Made by a program: the position numbers and the translations under genes. From NCBI GenBank assembly GCA_023434205.1, contig JAEYTB010000173.1:1-7001 (forward strand): a stretch of DNA of 7,001 bases, given 5' to 3'. Below the pieces are notes generated by a model that worked only from the letters and a program-made list of their open reading frames with translations, was not told where the DNA came from and did no database searches. Positions 1-4,973 of this stretch are shown piece by piece (positions within the stretch are counted from its first letter, which is position 1; each line of letters begins with the position of its first letter). Origin of the DNA: Planctomycetota bacterium. GTDB lineage: Bacteria; Planctomycetota; Phycisphaerae; Phycisphaerales; UBA1924.

Positions 1-22
1 GGTCGATTGCGGCCCGGCTCAT
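1..22 (-). CDS. Possible 5' end of a minus-strand gene, cut by the window edge
   Basis: Reading the minus strand, an ATG at 22-20 opens a frame M-S-R-A-A-I-D that stays open to the edge. It is preceded by GGAG six bases upstream (minus-strand CTGGAGACCTGC before the ATG), a good ribosome-binding-site arrangement. Only seven codons are visible, so no function can be given. If real, it is divergent from the gene at 201, with about 180 bases between them. The evidence is only start codon plus ribosome-binding site, so chance is a real alternative. Confidence 0.35.
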
Positions 23-200
23 GCAGGTCTCCAGGGGCGGGAAGAGGCGGGGGACGCCGGCGCGGCGGGCAAGGCTCCTGCTGCCGCCGCGCGGGGGTCC
101 CCAGTGGGGGGCGTGAAAGCGGCATCATACCGGGGGGAGAGGGGGTTGTCAGGGTGGGGGGGAGACGCAGTTCCGCGGAGTTCCACTAGGCTGTCACACG
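23..200. other. Intergenic region, G-rich on the plus strand
   Basis: No gene is supported here. Short open frames cross it but are low-complexity Gly/Arg readings with no ribosome-binding site. Positions 132-162 carry four G-runs separated by short loops (AGA, TTGTCA, T), which fits an intramolecular G-quadruplex on the plus strand just ahead of the gene at 201. I see no clear sigma-70 promoter. Confidence 0.5.
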
Positions 201-980
201 GTGAAGCTTCCGCGGGTTTTCCACTTCAACTGCTCTCTCTGCGGCGATCGGCCGCCCCCGGTGCCTATCGACACATTCCTGGCTCGCTGGCACGGCACTT
301 CGCGGGATCAACTCAACGGTCTGCTCGTCCCGGTGTGCGGCACTCTTCTCATCTCAGCGAGCAGCAGCGGCTTGCCAAAGGCAGTGCAGGCGTCGATACG
401 GAGTCATGCCCGACTCTTGGCAAAGTGGATTCTGAACCGCCCGCCTGGGCCGCTCATTCCCGGTGCGACCGAGTGGATACCGCCAATCCCCGTGCGGCCA
501 TGCCCCATGTGCCATGGAACGGGAGCGGGCGAGGTGGCAAATCCAAAGTACTTTTCGTGGTGGGCGTGGGCCGGTCGGGAGCAACTTGCCCTGATGCTCT
601 ATGACCAGGGGCTGATCCTGCACTGCGTACTTCGGCAACTCCCCACGTGGGCGGACGCGGCTTCGCTCAGGGGCCTCAAGGCTTTACTCATCAGCAACCT
701 CTTGCTCCAACGCAAACTCTTGCCAGACGAGTGCCCCTTCTGCGCCAGACGTGCGAACGGTCTGTACGGGGACGGAACCATCCTGAACCCGTGGTGCTGC
801 CGCATATGCCTGGACGCGCGTGCCCCTGGCTATCACCCGGGCGCGTTTGTCGCCTTTCGGGGCGTCCCCTCGGCAGAATCGCTCGTCGATGACGTCGTCA
901 TTGAAACGCCGAACGCTCGCTCGAAGTTCCTCGGGAACGACCTGGTGCCGCGCCTCAAGACGTACCAGCGCGACCCATGA
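201..980 (+). CDS. Hypothetical protein with four CxxC pairs (putative zinc-binding)
   Basis: I do not recognise a family for this 259-residue protein. It has four CxxC pairs: C11-C14 at the extreme N-terminus, C101-C104 (C-P-M-C-H-G-T-G), C178-C181 (C-P-F-C-A-R-R) and C200-C203, with an extra Cys at 199. This spacing suggests two or more zinc-ribbon or treble-clef sites, with the helical-looking stretch 120-170 between them. There is no signal peptide or membrane segment, so a cytoplasmic location is inferred. The GTG at 201 is chosen because the CxxC module starts right after it; no good ribosome-binding site precedes it and the frame is open further upstream, so the start is uncertain. The stop lies 24 bases from the stop of the convergent secreted-protein gene. 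Codon use is less GC-biased than in the right half of the window. Pairs of CxxC motifs in this arrangement make a real gene likely; function is unknown. Confidence 0.72.
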   Translation: MKLPRVFHFNCSLCGDRPPPVPIDTFLARWHGTSRDQLNGLLVPVCGTLLISASSSGLPKAVQASIRSHARLLAKWILNRPPGPLIPGATEWIPPIPVRPCPMCHGTGAGEVANPKYFSWWAWAGREQLALMLYDQGLILHCVLRQLPTWADAASLRGLKALLISNLLLQRKLLPDECPFCARRANGLYGDGTILNPWCCRICLDARAPGYHPGAFVAFRGVPSAESLVDDVVIETPNARSKFLGNDLVPRLKTYQRDP

Positions 981-992
981 ACTTCGGGTTCA
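978..992. terminator. Short hairpin between convergent genes
   Basis: TGAAC at 978-982 pairs with GTTCA at 988-992 around a TTCGG loop. It overlaps the stop codon of the plus-strand gene and lies in the 24-base gap before the stop of the minus-strand gene. It could act as a weak bidirectional terminator, but the stem is only 5 bp and there is no T-tract on either side. Confidence 0.3.
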
Positions 993-1004
993 GCGCTTCC
1001 GTCC

Positions 1005-3536
1005 TCAGCACGCTCCCCCCGCCAGGACCCGGAAGAAGCTCTCAATATCCGCGTCCGTACCGACATCTCCGTCCCCGTTGAAGTCCGGTGAGGCGCAGGT
1101 TGCGCAGCAGTTCCCGGCAAGGCAGGCGAAGAATGCCTCGATGTCCGCGTCCGTGCCGATGTCCCCGTCACCGTCGAAGTCGGCGGTGCAGATTGCCACG
1201 GAATCCAGGAGTGCGAGGCCCATATTGGAGATGAACACCGTCGCTTCCGCCGGCGCGTAGCCGTCGATCCGGAACGCGACGACGTGCTCGCCGGGCGTCA
1301 ACCCGCTCTCGATGGGGAACCCATAGCGGCCGGGGGTCACGGCCCGCTGATCGAGCACGGCGATTCTGACCCCGTTCACATACACCGACACAAAGGACGA
1401 CGGCGTAGCGCTGGGTGCGAAGCTCAGGTCGAACTGAAGCTGGTTTGCGGCCGACGGGGTATTCGCTAGCAGACTTGCCCAGGCGGGCTCGCCGACCGAC
1501 TCAAGGCCTTTTGTCATGCTGACCGCTGTCGGCGAACCCTGAACGCTCTCGGGGCTGCTCCTGGTCATTGGTGTCGAGTCCGGGATTTCACAATACTGCG
1601 CCTCGTAGCGGACAACCCCGTCTCGAGCACACGCGGGTCCGGGCAGTCTGCAACGGCGGCCCTTGGCGTACACGGATTGATCCGATCTCGCATTCAGCCA
1701 TCCTCCAATATCACTTCCGCCGCCAGGCCACACCTCGAAGCTGAGGGGATAGCCATAGGCGCCGACGTTGACGATGGGCTGCGTGCACGAGCTGTTGACC
1801 GTGAAGCGGTAGAAGCAGTGGGGCCAGCTGTGTGACGAACTCCCTATGAGAACGAACGCGGGATCCGCCTCTGTCACGTCGAGGTTGTAGGCACGCGGGA
1901 GTTGAAGTTGGGTTACACGGCCGGTTAGATCGCGAGAATAGTAGTGATCGGACCAGTCGGCGAACCGCCCGTAGACCTGGTCGAAGTTGCCCTCGTCTGG
2001 CGAGAAGACGTCTCCACCGTAGGCGTCGAGGAACGTCGTGTGAATCGTCAACTGAAGCTGGTTCTGGTCTGCGTACCGTCGCAGTTCCCTTGCTGCGTAC
2101 TGAATGACGCCACTGCCCGCGCTGTGCCCGATCAGGTGAACGTGGCGGTACCCGTGAGTGCTGAGCTGCTGGCCAATAACGTACCCGTGGCTAAGCGCCT
2201 TCGTGAGAACGGTTTCAAAACCGCCGTTCGAGTCGCAGGACCAATCGTAGAGTTGCACGTTCCACGAAGTGTCGTTCCGGCCCCAGAGGTCCGCCCTGAT
2301 CGCGTCCCGCAGCGGCTCCCAGACCGACGTGATCGCGTCGTCGTCCGTCGCTCGTCCATGCGTGATCAGCACGAGCTTGTCCTGCCCATTGGAGGGCGGC
2401 GCGACCAAGTTCTCCGTTGGCGTGCCGTTCGCCGTTAGGTAGCACGGCGGATCGTGCGGCTCACCCGCGCCCGGCTCGCCCATACCGATCCACATCAATG
2501 CATACCTCGGTCCCGGCGGGGTGCTCGGGGGAACACTGTTGTAGCCGTATCCCACAACTTTGGTGACTACTCCATTGGTCCACACCCCGGTCGCTACTGA
2601 GTGATCGAAGCCCGGCGGAGCCAGAGCATGCAGGTCAACCATTGAGGCGGCAGTGCCCGACCACATGCACGCGTGTTGGCCACCCGTTCCGCCGGAAGAG
2701 AAGTGGCCAACCTGCCTGCCGCCGTGTACGCCGGAAACGACGGGCGGTGGTATTCCGGGAGGCGTGAGGTCGACCCACGAGGCGGCAGTACCGGTCCAAA
2801 GGCTCGGTCGATCGACACCTCCGACGCGAGCTGTCCCCACCACCTGTCCCCCATTAACCCCAATCGCTCCTGAAGCTGTAGCTCCCGCCGGGTGCAGACT
2901 CTGCCAGCTCGCGTTAGAGCCGCTCCAGATAATCGCCTGCTGGACGCCATTGATCGAGGCAGAACCGACTTGGTTCACACCATCCGTTGCTTTCACGCTT
3001 GAACTGGTGGCGTTAGGCGGACTCAGACCCACCCAACTTGCTGTCGTCCCCCGCCACAGCGAACCGATCAGCCAGCCGTTCCGATAAACGTCTCCCACCT
3101 GTTCACCGGAAGCTACTGCAAACGCTCGGCCCTCACCACCGCTTGGTGTGCTCATTGAGATCCATGACGCGCTTGAGCCCCGCCAAATGCTTGCTTTTCG
3201 ACCGGAGCACTGCCAGGAGCACCAAACCCAGGTGTGTCCAACCTGCTGCCCGCCATTAACCCCGTACGCAAAGGAAGAGTTCTGGCCGCTTTGCTCAGGG
3301 TGCAGGTCCACCCACGACGCCGCAGTCCCGCTCCACAGCGCAGCGCGCGTATAGACGCTGGAGGCGCTCGTTGTGATGTACCCGACTTGCTGGGCACCGT
3401 CCACTGCAAGCGCACGCGAGGAAGTGGCGGCCGCTGGATGGAGATTCACCACGGCCCATTGTCCAAGCGCTGTGTTGCTCAAGCTCGAAAATGCGCACAC
3501 AGACGCGCCAATCACCACTAGGATCCACTCGCGCAT
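1005..3536 (-). CDS. Secreted multidomain protein: seven-repeat N-terminal region, alpha/beta-hydrolase (lipase-like), GC-type dockerin tail
   Basis: 843 residues. Residues 1-25 form a signal peptide (hydrophobic core, cleavage likely after A-L-G). Residues 27-348 hold seven repeats of 41-57 residues built on W-S-G-T-A-A-S-W-V-D-L-H-P plus G-V-N-G-G-Q-Q-V-G-H, similar to the HAF-type extracellular repeats. Residues 385 to about 600 resemble an alpha/beta-hydrolase: oxyanion-type H-G at 393-394, nucleophile elbow G-H-S-A-G with Ser472, candidate Asp504 (F-L-D-A-Y-G-G) and His569 (S-S-H-S-W-P). A beta-rich region (about 700-780) precedes two EF-hand-like loops at 783-843 ending in G-G-A-C. It is expected outside the cytoplasm, probably acting on an ester or lipid; the substrate is unknown. 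The ATG at 3536 has GGAAGGGGG just upstream; the in-frame ATG at 3563 has no ribosome-binding site and overlaps the likely -10 box. Third codon positions are more mixed than in the right-hand genes. Confidence 0.88.
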   Translation of the reverse strand: MREWILVVIGASVCAFSSLSNTALGQWAVVNLHPAAATSSRALAVDGAQQVGYITTSASSVYTRAALWSGTAASWVDLHPEQSGQNSSFAYGVNGGQQVGHTWVWCSWQCSGRKASIWRGSSASWISMSTPSGGEGRAFAVASGEQVGDVYRNGWLIGSLWRGTTASWVGLSPPNATSSSVKATDGVNQVGSASINGVQQAIIWSGSNASWQSLHPAGATASGAIGVNGGQVVGTARVGGVDRPSLWTGTAASWVDLTPPGIPPPVVSGVHGGRQVGHFSSGGTGGQHACMWSGTAASMVDLHALAPPGFDHSVATGVWTNGVVTKVVGYGYNSVPPSTPPGPRYALMWIGMGEPGAGEPHDPPCYLTANGTPTENLVAPPSNGQDKLVLITHGRATDDDAITSVWEPLRDAIRADLWGRNDTSWNVQLYDWSCDSNGGFETVLTKALSHGYVIGQQLSTHGYRHVHLIGHSAGSGVIQYAARELRRYADQNQLQLTIHTTFLDAYGGDVFSPDEGNFDQVYGRFADWSDHYYSRDLTGRVTQLQLPRAYNLDVTEADPAFVLIGSSSHSWPHCFYRFTVNSSCTQPIVNVGAYGYPLSFEVWPGGGSDIGGWLNARSDQSVYAKGRRCRLPGPACARDGVVRYEAQYCEIPDSTPMTRSSPESVQGSPTAVSMTKGLESVGEPAWASLLANTPSAANQLQFDLSFAPSATPSSFVSVYVNGVRIAVLDQRAVTPGRYGFPIESGLTPGEHVVAFRIDGYAPAEATVFISNMGLALLDSVAICTADFDGDGDIGTDADIEAFFACLAGNCCATCASPDFNGDGDVGTDADIESFFRVLAGGAC
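1008..1190 (-). other. GC-type dockerin-like domain (C-terminal 61 residues of the secreted protein)
   Basis: Two calcium-loop motifs lie in tandem: D-F-D-G-D-G-D-I-G-T-D-A-D-I-E-A-F-F then D-F-N-G-D-G-D-V-G-T-D-A-D-I-E-S-F-F. Each is followed by a helix ending L-A-G-N-C-C or L-A-G-G-A-C. The acidic residues at loop positions 1, 3, 5 and beyond are those of EF-hand/dockerin loops. This Cys-ended form is widespread at the C-terminus of exported planctomycete proteins; a role in sorting or surface anchoring is inferred. Confidence 0.82.
2493..3458 (-). repeat. Seven tandem Trp/Gly repeats in the secreted protein
   Basis: Units begin at residues 27, 68, 118, 161, 204, 247 and 292 of the protein. 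Most start with W-(S/R/T)-G-(T/S)-x-A-S-(W/M) and carry a later G-(V/x)-x-x-G-x-(Q/V)-V-G core; three in a row (units 3-5) are exactly 43 residues. Another W-I-G follows unit 7, as if to close a ring. The unit length and count fit a seven-bladed beta-propeller, but this is inference; the family resemblance is to HAF extracellular repeats. At DNA level the units are degenerate, with conserved patches such as GAGGCGGCAGT near 2644 and 2780. Confidence 0.75.
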
Positions 3537-3563
3537 GCCGCCCCCTTCCAAGTGACCTACCAC

Positions 3564-3592
3564 ATAGTAGAAGATAGGGATTGGTGGTGCAA
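3564..3592 (-). promoter_or_regulatory. Candidate sigma-70-type promoter for the secreted hydrolase
   Basis: On the minus strand TTGCAC (3592-3587) and TACTAT (3569-3564) are 17 bases apart, the ideal spacing. The -10 matches 4 of 6 consensus bases and the -35 keeps TTG. Transcription would begin near 3557, giving a leader of about 20 bases that contains the GGAAGGGGG ribosome-binding site. This also argues against the in-frame ATG at 3563. Confidence 0.45.
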
Positions 3593-3634
3593 CAGGTATG
3601 GCAGTGTTCGGCAGGTGTCCTCACCTTCGGCGTG

Positions 3635-3666
3635 CCACCGCCTTTCTGCTCTGAGAAAGGTGGTGG
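3635..3666. repeat. Strong inverted repeat (hairpin), 13-bp stem
   Basis: CCACCGCCTTTCT at 3635-3647 pairs with AGAAAGGTGGTGG at 3654-3666 across a six-base loop (GCTCTG). The only irregular pair is a G-T, which is a wobble pair in RNA. No T-tract follows on either strand, so it is not a classical terminator. It lies upstream of the hydrolase promoter, where an operator or a mobile REP-like element is possible. Confidence 0.65.
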
Positions 3667-3901
3667 GCGGCGGCGTCGGGCGCGCGGGGGCGTTGAGGAA
3701 ATGGGCCTTTGCGCTTCGCTCAGGTGTCGGTAGGGCGGTGGCCGTGGTCGGGGGCAACTTGACCGACACCAGTGGGGCCGGCCGTGGGGCTGGCTTGGAG
3801 CGGGCGGTCGGGGACTGTGTTATCGGTGTGCCGCGGGGGCGGGTGGGGGTGGAGGTCCGTGGCCGCGGGTGGGGGCGGCCGGGCTCAGTTCCCGGCAAAT
3901 C

Positions 3902-4110
3902 ATGCTCTGTGGGCTGGCAGAAATGCTCCGTAACCTCGGCAAAAAGACGTTTTCCTGCCAGGAATGCTCTGTGATCTAGGAGAAATGCTCTGTGATGGGC
4001 CCATCATGGTCCATGATCTCGGCGAATTCGCGCCGATCGGGCTCATCACGCTCTGTGATAGGCCCATCATGCTCCATTTCTTCGAGGAAATGGGCCCGTT
4101 CAGAGCCGTT
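3902..4110. repeat. Degenerate 21-bp tandem array, ten units
   Basis: Units start at 3902, 3923, 3944, 3964, 3985, 4006, 4027, 4048, 4069 and 4090; all are 21 bases except the third, which is 20. Most begin ATGCTCTGTGAT or a close variant (3902, 3923, 3964, 3985, 4006, 4048, 4069). Two tail types occur: an A-type ending in (C/T)N(C/A)GG(C/A)(G/A)AA or similar, and a B-type ending GGGCCCATC. Several units contain or form palindromes, e.g. GATGGGCCCATC at 3994-4005 and ATCATGGTCCATGAT at 4003-4017. Read on the minus strand in one frame, many units give seven residues such as D-G-P-I-T-E-H, F-A-E-I-M-D-H and F-L-E-E-M-E-H, but a stop in the 3964 unit and the 20-base unit break the frame. Confidence 0.8.
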
Positions 4111-4135
4111 TGCTGGGGGCGGTCTTTGCGCGTGC

Positions 4136-4160
4136 GGGGGTTTGGGGGTGGGGTGAGGGG
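4136..4160 (+). other. G-quadruplex-type motif
   Basis: Four plus-strand G-runs of five, five, four and four bases (4136-4140, 4144-4148, 4150-4153, 4157-4160) are separated by loops TTT, T and TGA. This meets the usual definition of a four-tier intramolecular quadruplex. It is about 60 bases upstream of the sigma-28-like promoter. Whether it folds or matters in the cell is unknown, and G-rich skew in the region makes chance occurrence easier. Confidence 0.55.
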
Positions 4161-4220
4161 TTTTAGCGGACGGGGCGGGGGTGGCGGTGTCGGAGGGGGG
4201 AGGCGGCTCAAGGTGGGGGC

Positions 4221-4248
4221 TGGAGGTTGCCGCGGGTTGAGCCGATAA
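4221..4248 (+). promoter_or_regulatory. Candidate sigma-28 (FliA-type) promoter
   Basis: GCCGATAA at 4241-4248 is an exact match to the known -10 consensus of flagellar sigma-28. Twelve bases upstream, TGGAGGTT at 4221-4228 matches the TAAAGTTT -35 consensus at 5 of 8 positions; the usual spacing is 11. Transcription would start near 4256, giving a roughly 30-base leader with a GGAG ribosome-binding site and the ATG at 4286. The weak -35 is the main reason for caution. Confidence 0.42.
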
Positions 4249-4274
4249 GGGAGTGCGGGCTTTCCGCGGCATCC

Positions 4275-4278
4275 GGAG
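4275..4278 (+). promoter_or_regulatory. Ribosome-binding site that decides the start at 4286
   Basis: GGAG lies seven bases before the ATG at 4286. The in-frame GTG at 4253 has no such site and would lie at or upstream of the predicted transcription start, so the ATG at 4286 is preferred. Confidence 0.6.
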
Positions 4279-4285
4279 ATCAGGC

Positions 4286-4768
4286 ATGAATGTTGACGCG
4301 GTATCGGTGTCTCAGGTGGTGGCGGCGGCTCCTCGGAAGGCGGGGGGTGTGCCCAGCGCGGCACCGCAGGTGCGGGCGGACAGCGTGGAGCTGGACAGGG
4401 TGGAGCTGAGCGAGAAGGCCACGGGGCATGCGCGGGTGGCGCAGAACATCGAGCGGAAGGTTGAGCGGATGATTGCGCGGGAGGGAGAGGGGGCCCTTGC
4501 GGATTCGCTGCGGGCGATCGCCGCGGGGAACACGGCGGAACCGTCGAACCCCTCGGGCGTGCTGCGGTCGATCCGGGAGGCGGTGGAGCAGCACAAGGCC
4601 GCGGGCTCGGAGCCGCCGGCGCCTGTGACGCCGGTGGAGACCGATGACGCGGCGCCGACGGATGAGGTGCCGGTGACGGGTGCGCCGGTGGCGGACCTGA
4701 GTGCGCTGCGGCTGGCCACGGCGTACGCGCCGGTGGAGGATTCGCCGCGGTTTGAGTGGACGGTGTGA
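4286..4768 (+). CDS. Hypothetical soluble 160-residue protein with FlgM-like D-R-V-E-L-S-E-K-A motif
   Basis: The protein starts M-N-V-D-A-V-S-V-S and has an Ala/Pro-rich, probably disordered N-terminus up to about residue 30. It then has D-R-V-E-L-S-E-K-A (about 38-46) followed by a charged helical stretch (about 47-80) and a second helix around 94-106. The C-terminal third is Pro/Thr/Asp-rich and ends in F-E-W-T-V. There is no signal peptide, membrane segment or cysteine. The D-(x)-V/I-E-(L/I)-S-x-x-A pattern resembles the segment at the start of the conserved part of FlgM, the anti-sigma-28 factor, and occurs in other flagellar-associated proteins. Together with the sigma-28-like promoter this suggests a motility link, but the rest does not clearly match FlgM and length exceeds the usual 90-100 residues. 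Codon use is strongly GC-rich at third positions, which supports a native coding gene. The gene converges on the DUF4142 gene. Confidence 0.75.
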   Translation: MNVDAVSVSQVVAAAPRKAGGVPSAAPQVRADSVELDRVELSEKATGHARVAQNIERKVERMIAREGEGALADSLRAIAAGNTAEPSNPSGVLRSIREAVEQHKAAGSEPPAPVTPVETDDAAPTDEVPVTGAPVADLSALRLATAYAPVEDSPRFEWTV

Positions 4769-4815
4769 GAGCGGGCACCGGCGTTGGACGCGGGCTGTGT
4801 GTGAGACGTGCGGCG

Positions 4816-4834
4816 CGCACCCCTTCGGGGTGCG
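4816..4834 (+). terminator. Hairpin 1 downstream of the 160-residue gene
   Basis: CGCACCCC pairs with GGGGTGCG around a TTC loop, an 8-bp perfect stem beginning 47 bases after the stop codon. No T-tract follows. It may be a stabilising 3' hairpin or an intrinsic terminator of the T-poor kind seen in high-GC bacteria. Confidence 0.5.
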
Positions 4835-4854
4835 GTTGCCCGATGCGCGGTTGA

Positions 4855-4878
4855 CCGGGGGTGCCGAGCCACCCCCGG
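4855..4878. repeat. Hairpin 2, 9-bp stem
   Basis: CCGGGGGTG at 4855-4863 pairs perfectly with CACCCCCGG at 4870-4878 around a six-base loop. Its arms share the GGGGTG/CACCCC core with the hairpins on either side, so alternative pairings are possible in a transcript. Confidence 0.6.
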
Positions 4879-4888
4879 CTACTGAAGG

Positions 4889-4905
4889 TCACCCCTTCGG
4901 GGTGA
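4889..4905. repeat. Hairpin 3, second copy of the CACCCC-TTC-GGGGTG hairpin
   Basis: TCACCCC pairs with GGGGTGA around TTC. The inner 15 bases are identical to those of hairpin 1 (4818-4832), so this is a duplicated element; the outer pair is T-A instead of G-C. It lies between hairpin 2 and the likely terminator at 4928. Confidence 0.6.
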
Positions 4906-4927
4906 GGAGAGAAGTGCGCGCAATGAG

Positions 4928-4950
4928 AAGGGGCCCTTGGCGGGCCCCTT
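4928..4950. terminator. Bidirectional terminator between convergent genes
   Basis: AAGGGGCCC at 4928-4936 pairs perfectly with GGGCCCCTT at 4942-4950 around a TTGGC loop. It starts 23 bases beyond the stop of the minus-strand DUF4142 gene, the expected place for its terminator, and would also stop reading from the plus-strand gene. The A-T pairs at the stem base give a short T-run on either strand (TTT on the plus strand). Confidence 0.7.
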
Positions 4951-4973
4951 TGTGCGATCAGTAGGTGGCGTGT

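Larger units (their letters stand above)
3537..4285. other. 749-base non-coding region between divergent genes
   Basis: No convincing gene lies here; the open frames on both strands are Gly/Arg-rich or Pro-rich readings of skewed G-rich DNA. It holds, in order, the hydrolase promoter, a strong inverted repeat (3635-3666), a 13-base sequence GAGGAAATGGGCC at 3695-3707 that recurs at 4084-4096, a G-rich stretch to about 3900, the 21-bp tandem array (3902-4110), a G-quadruplex-type cluster (4136-4160) and a sigma-28-like promoter (4221-4248). It is unusually long and structured for a compact bacterial genome. Confidence 0.7.

Noticed and set aside
104..604. A 166-codon plus-strand frame overlapping the CxxC protein
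   Set aside because: It lacks domain features and loses to the frame with four CxxC pairs over the same bases.
1944..2438. A 164-codon plus-strand frame inside the hydrolase gene
   Set aside because: It lies antisense to the catalytic domain, whose motifs are intact on the minus strand.
3537..3563. Upstream in-frame ATG (3563) for the hydrolase
   Set aside because: It has no ribosome-binding site, overlaps the likely -10 box, and would place charged and Gly residues ahead of the signal peptide.
3552..3974. A 140-codon plus-strand frame and a 113-codon minus-strand frame (3557-3898) in the long intergenic region
   Set aside because: Both are low-complexity Gly/Arg/Val or Pro/Thr/Arg readings, without ribosome-binding sites, and overlap the hydrolase promoter.
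3902..4110. CRISPR array
   Set aside because: Units are contiguous, degenerate and lack unique spacers, and no cas gene is nearby.
3964..4248. A 94-codon plus-strand frame across the 21-bp array (M-L-C-D repeats)
   Set aside because: It continues into Gly/Arg low-complexity sequence and has no ribosome-binding site; the repeats are better described as DNA repeats.
3900..4892. A 330-codon Pro/Ser-rich open frame on the minus strand
   Set aside because: Its composition is what G-rich plus-strand DNA gives; it overlaps the better supported 160-residue gene and has no ribosome-binding site or recognisable domain.
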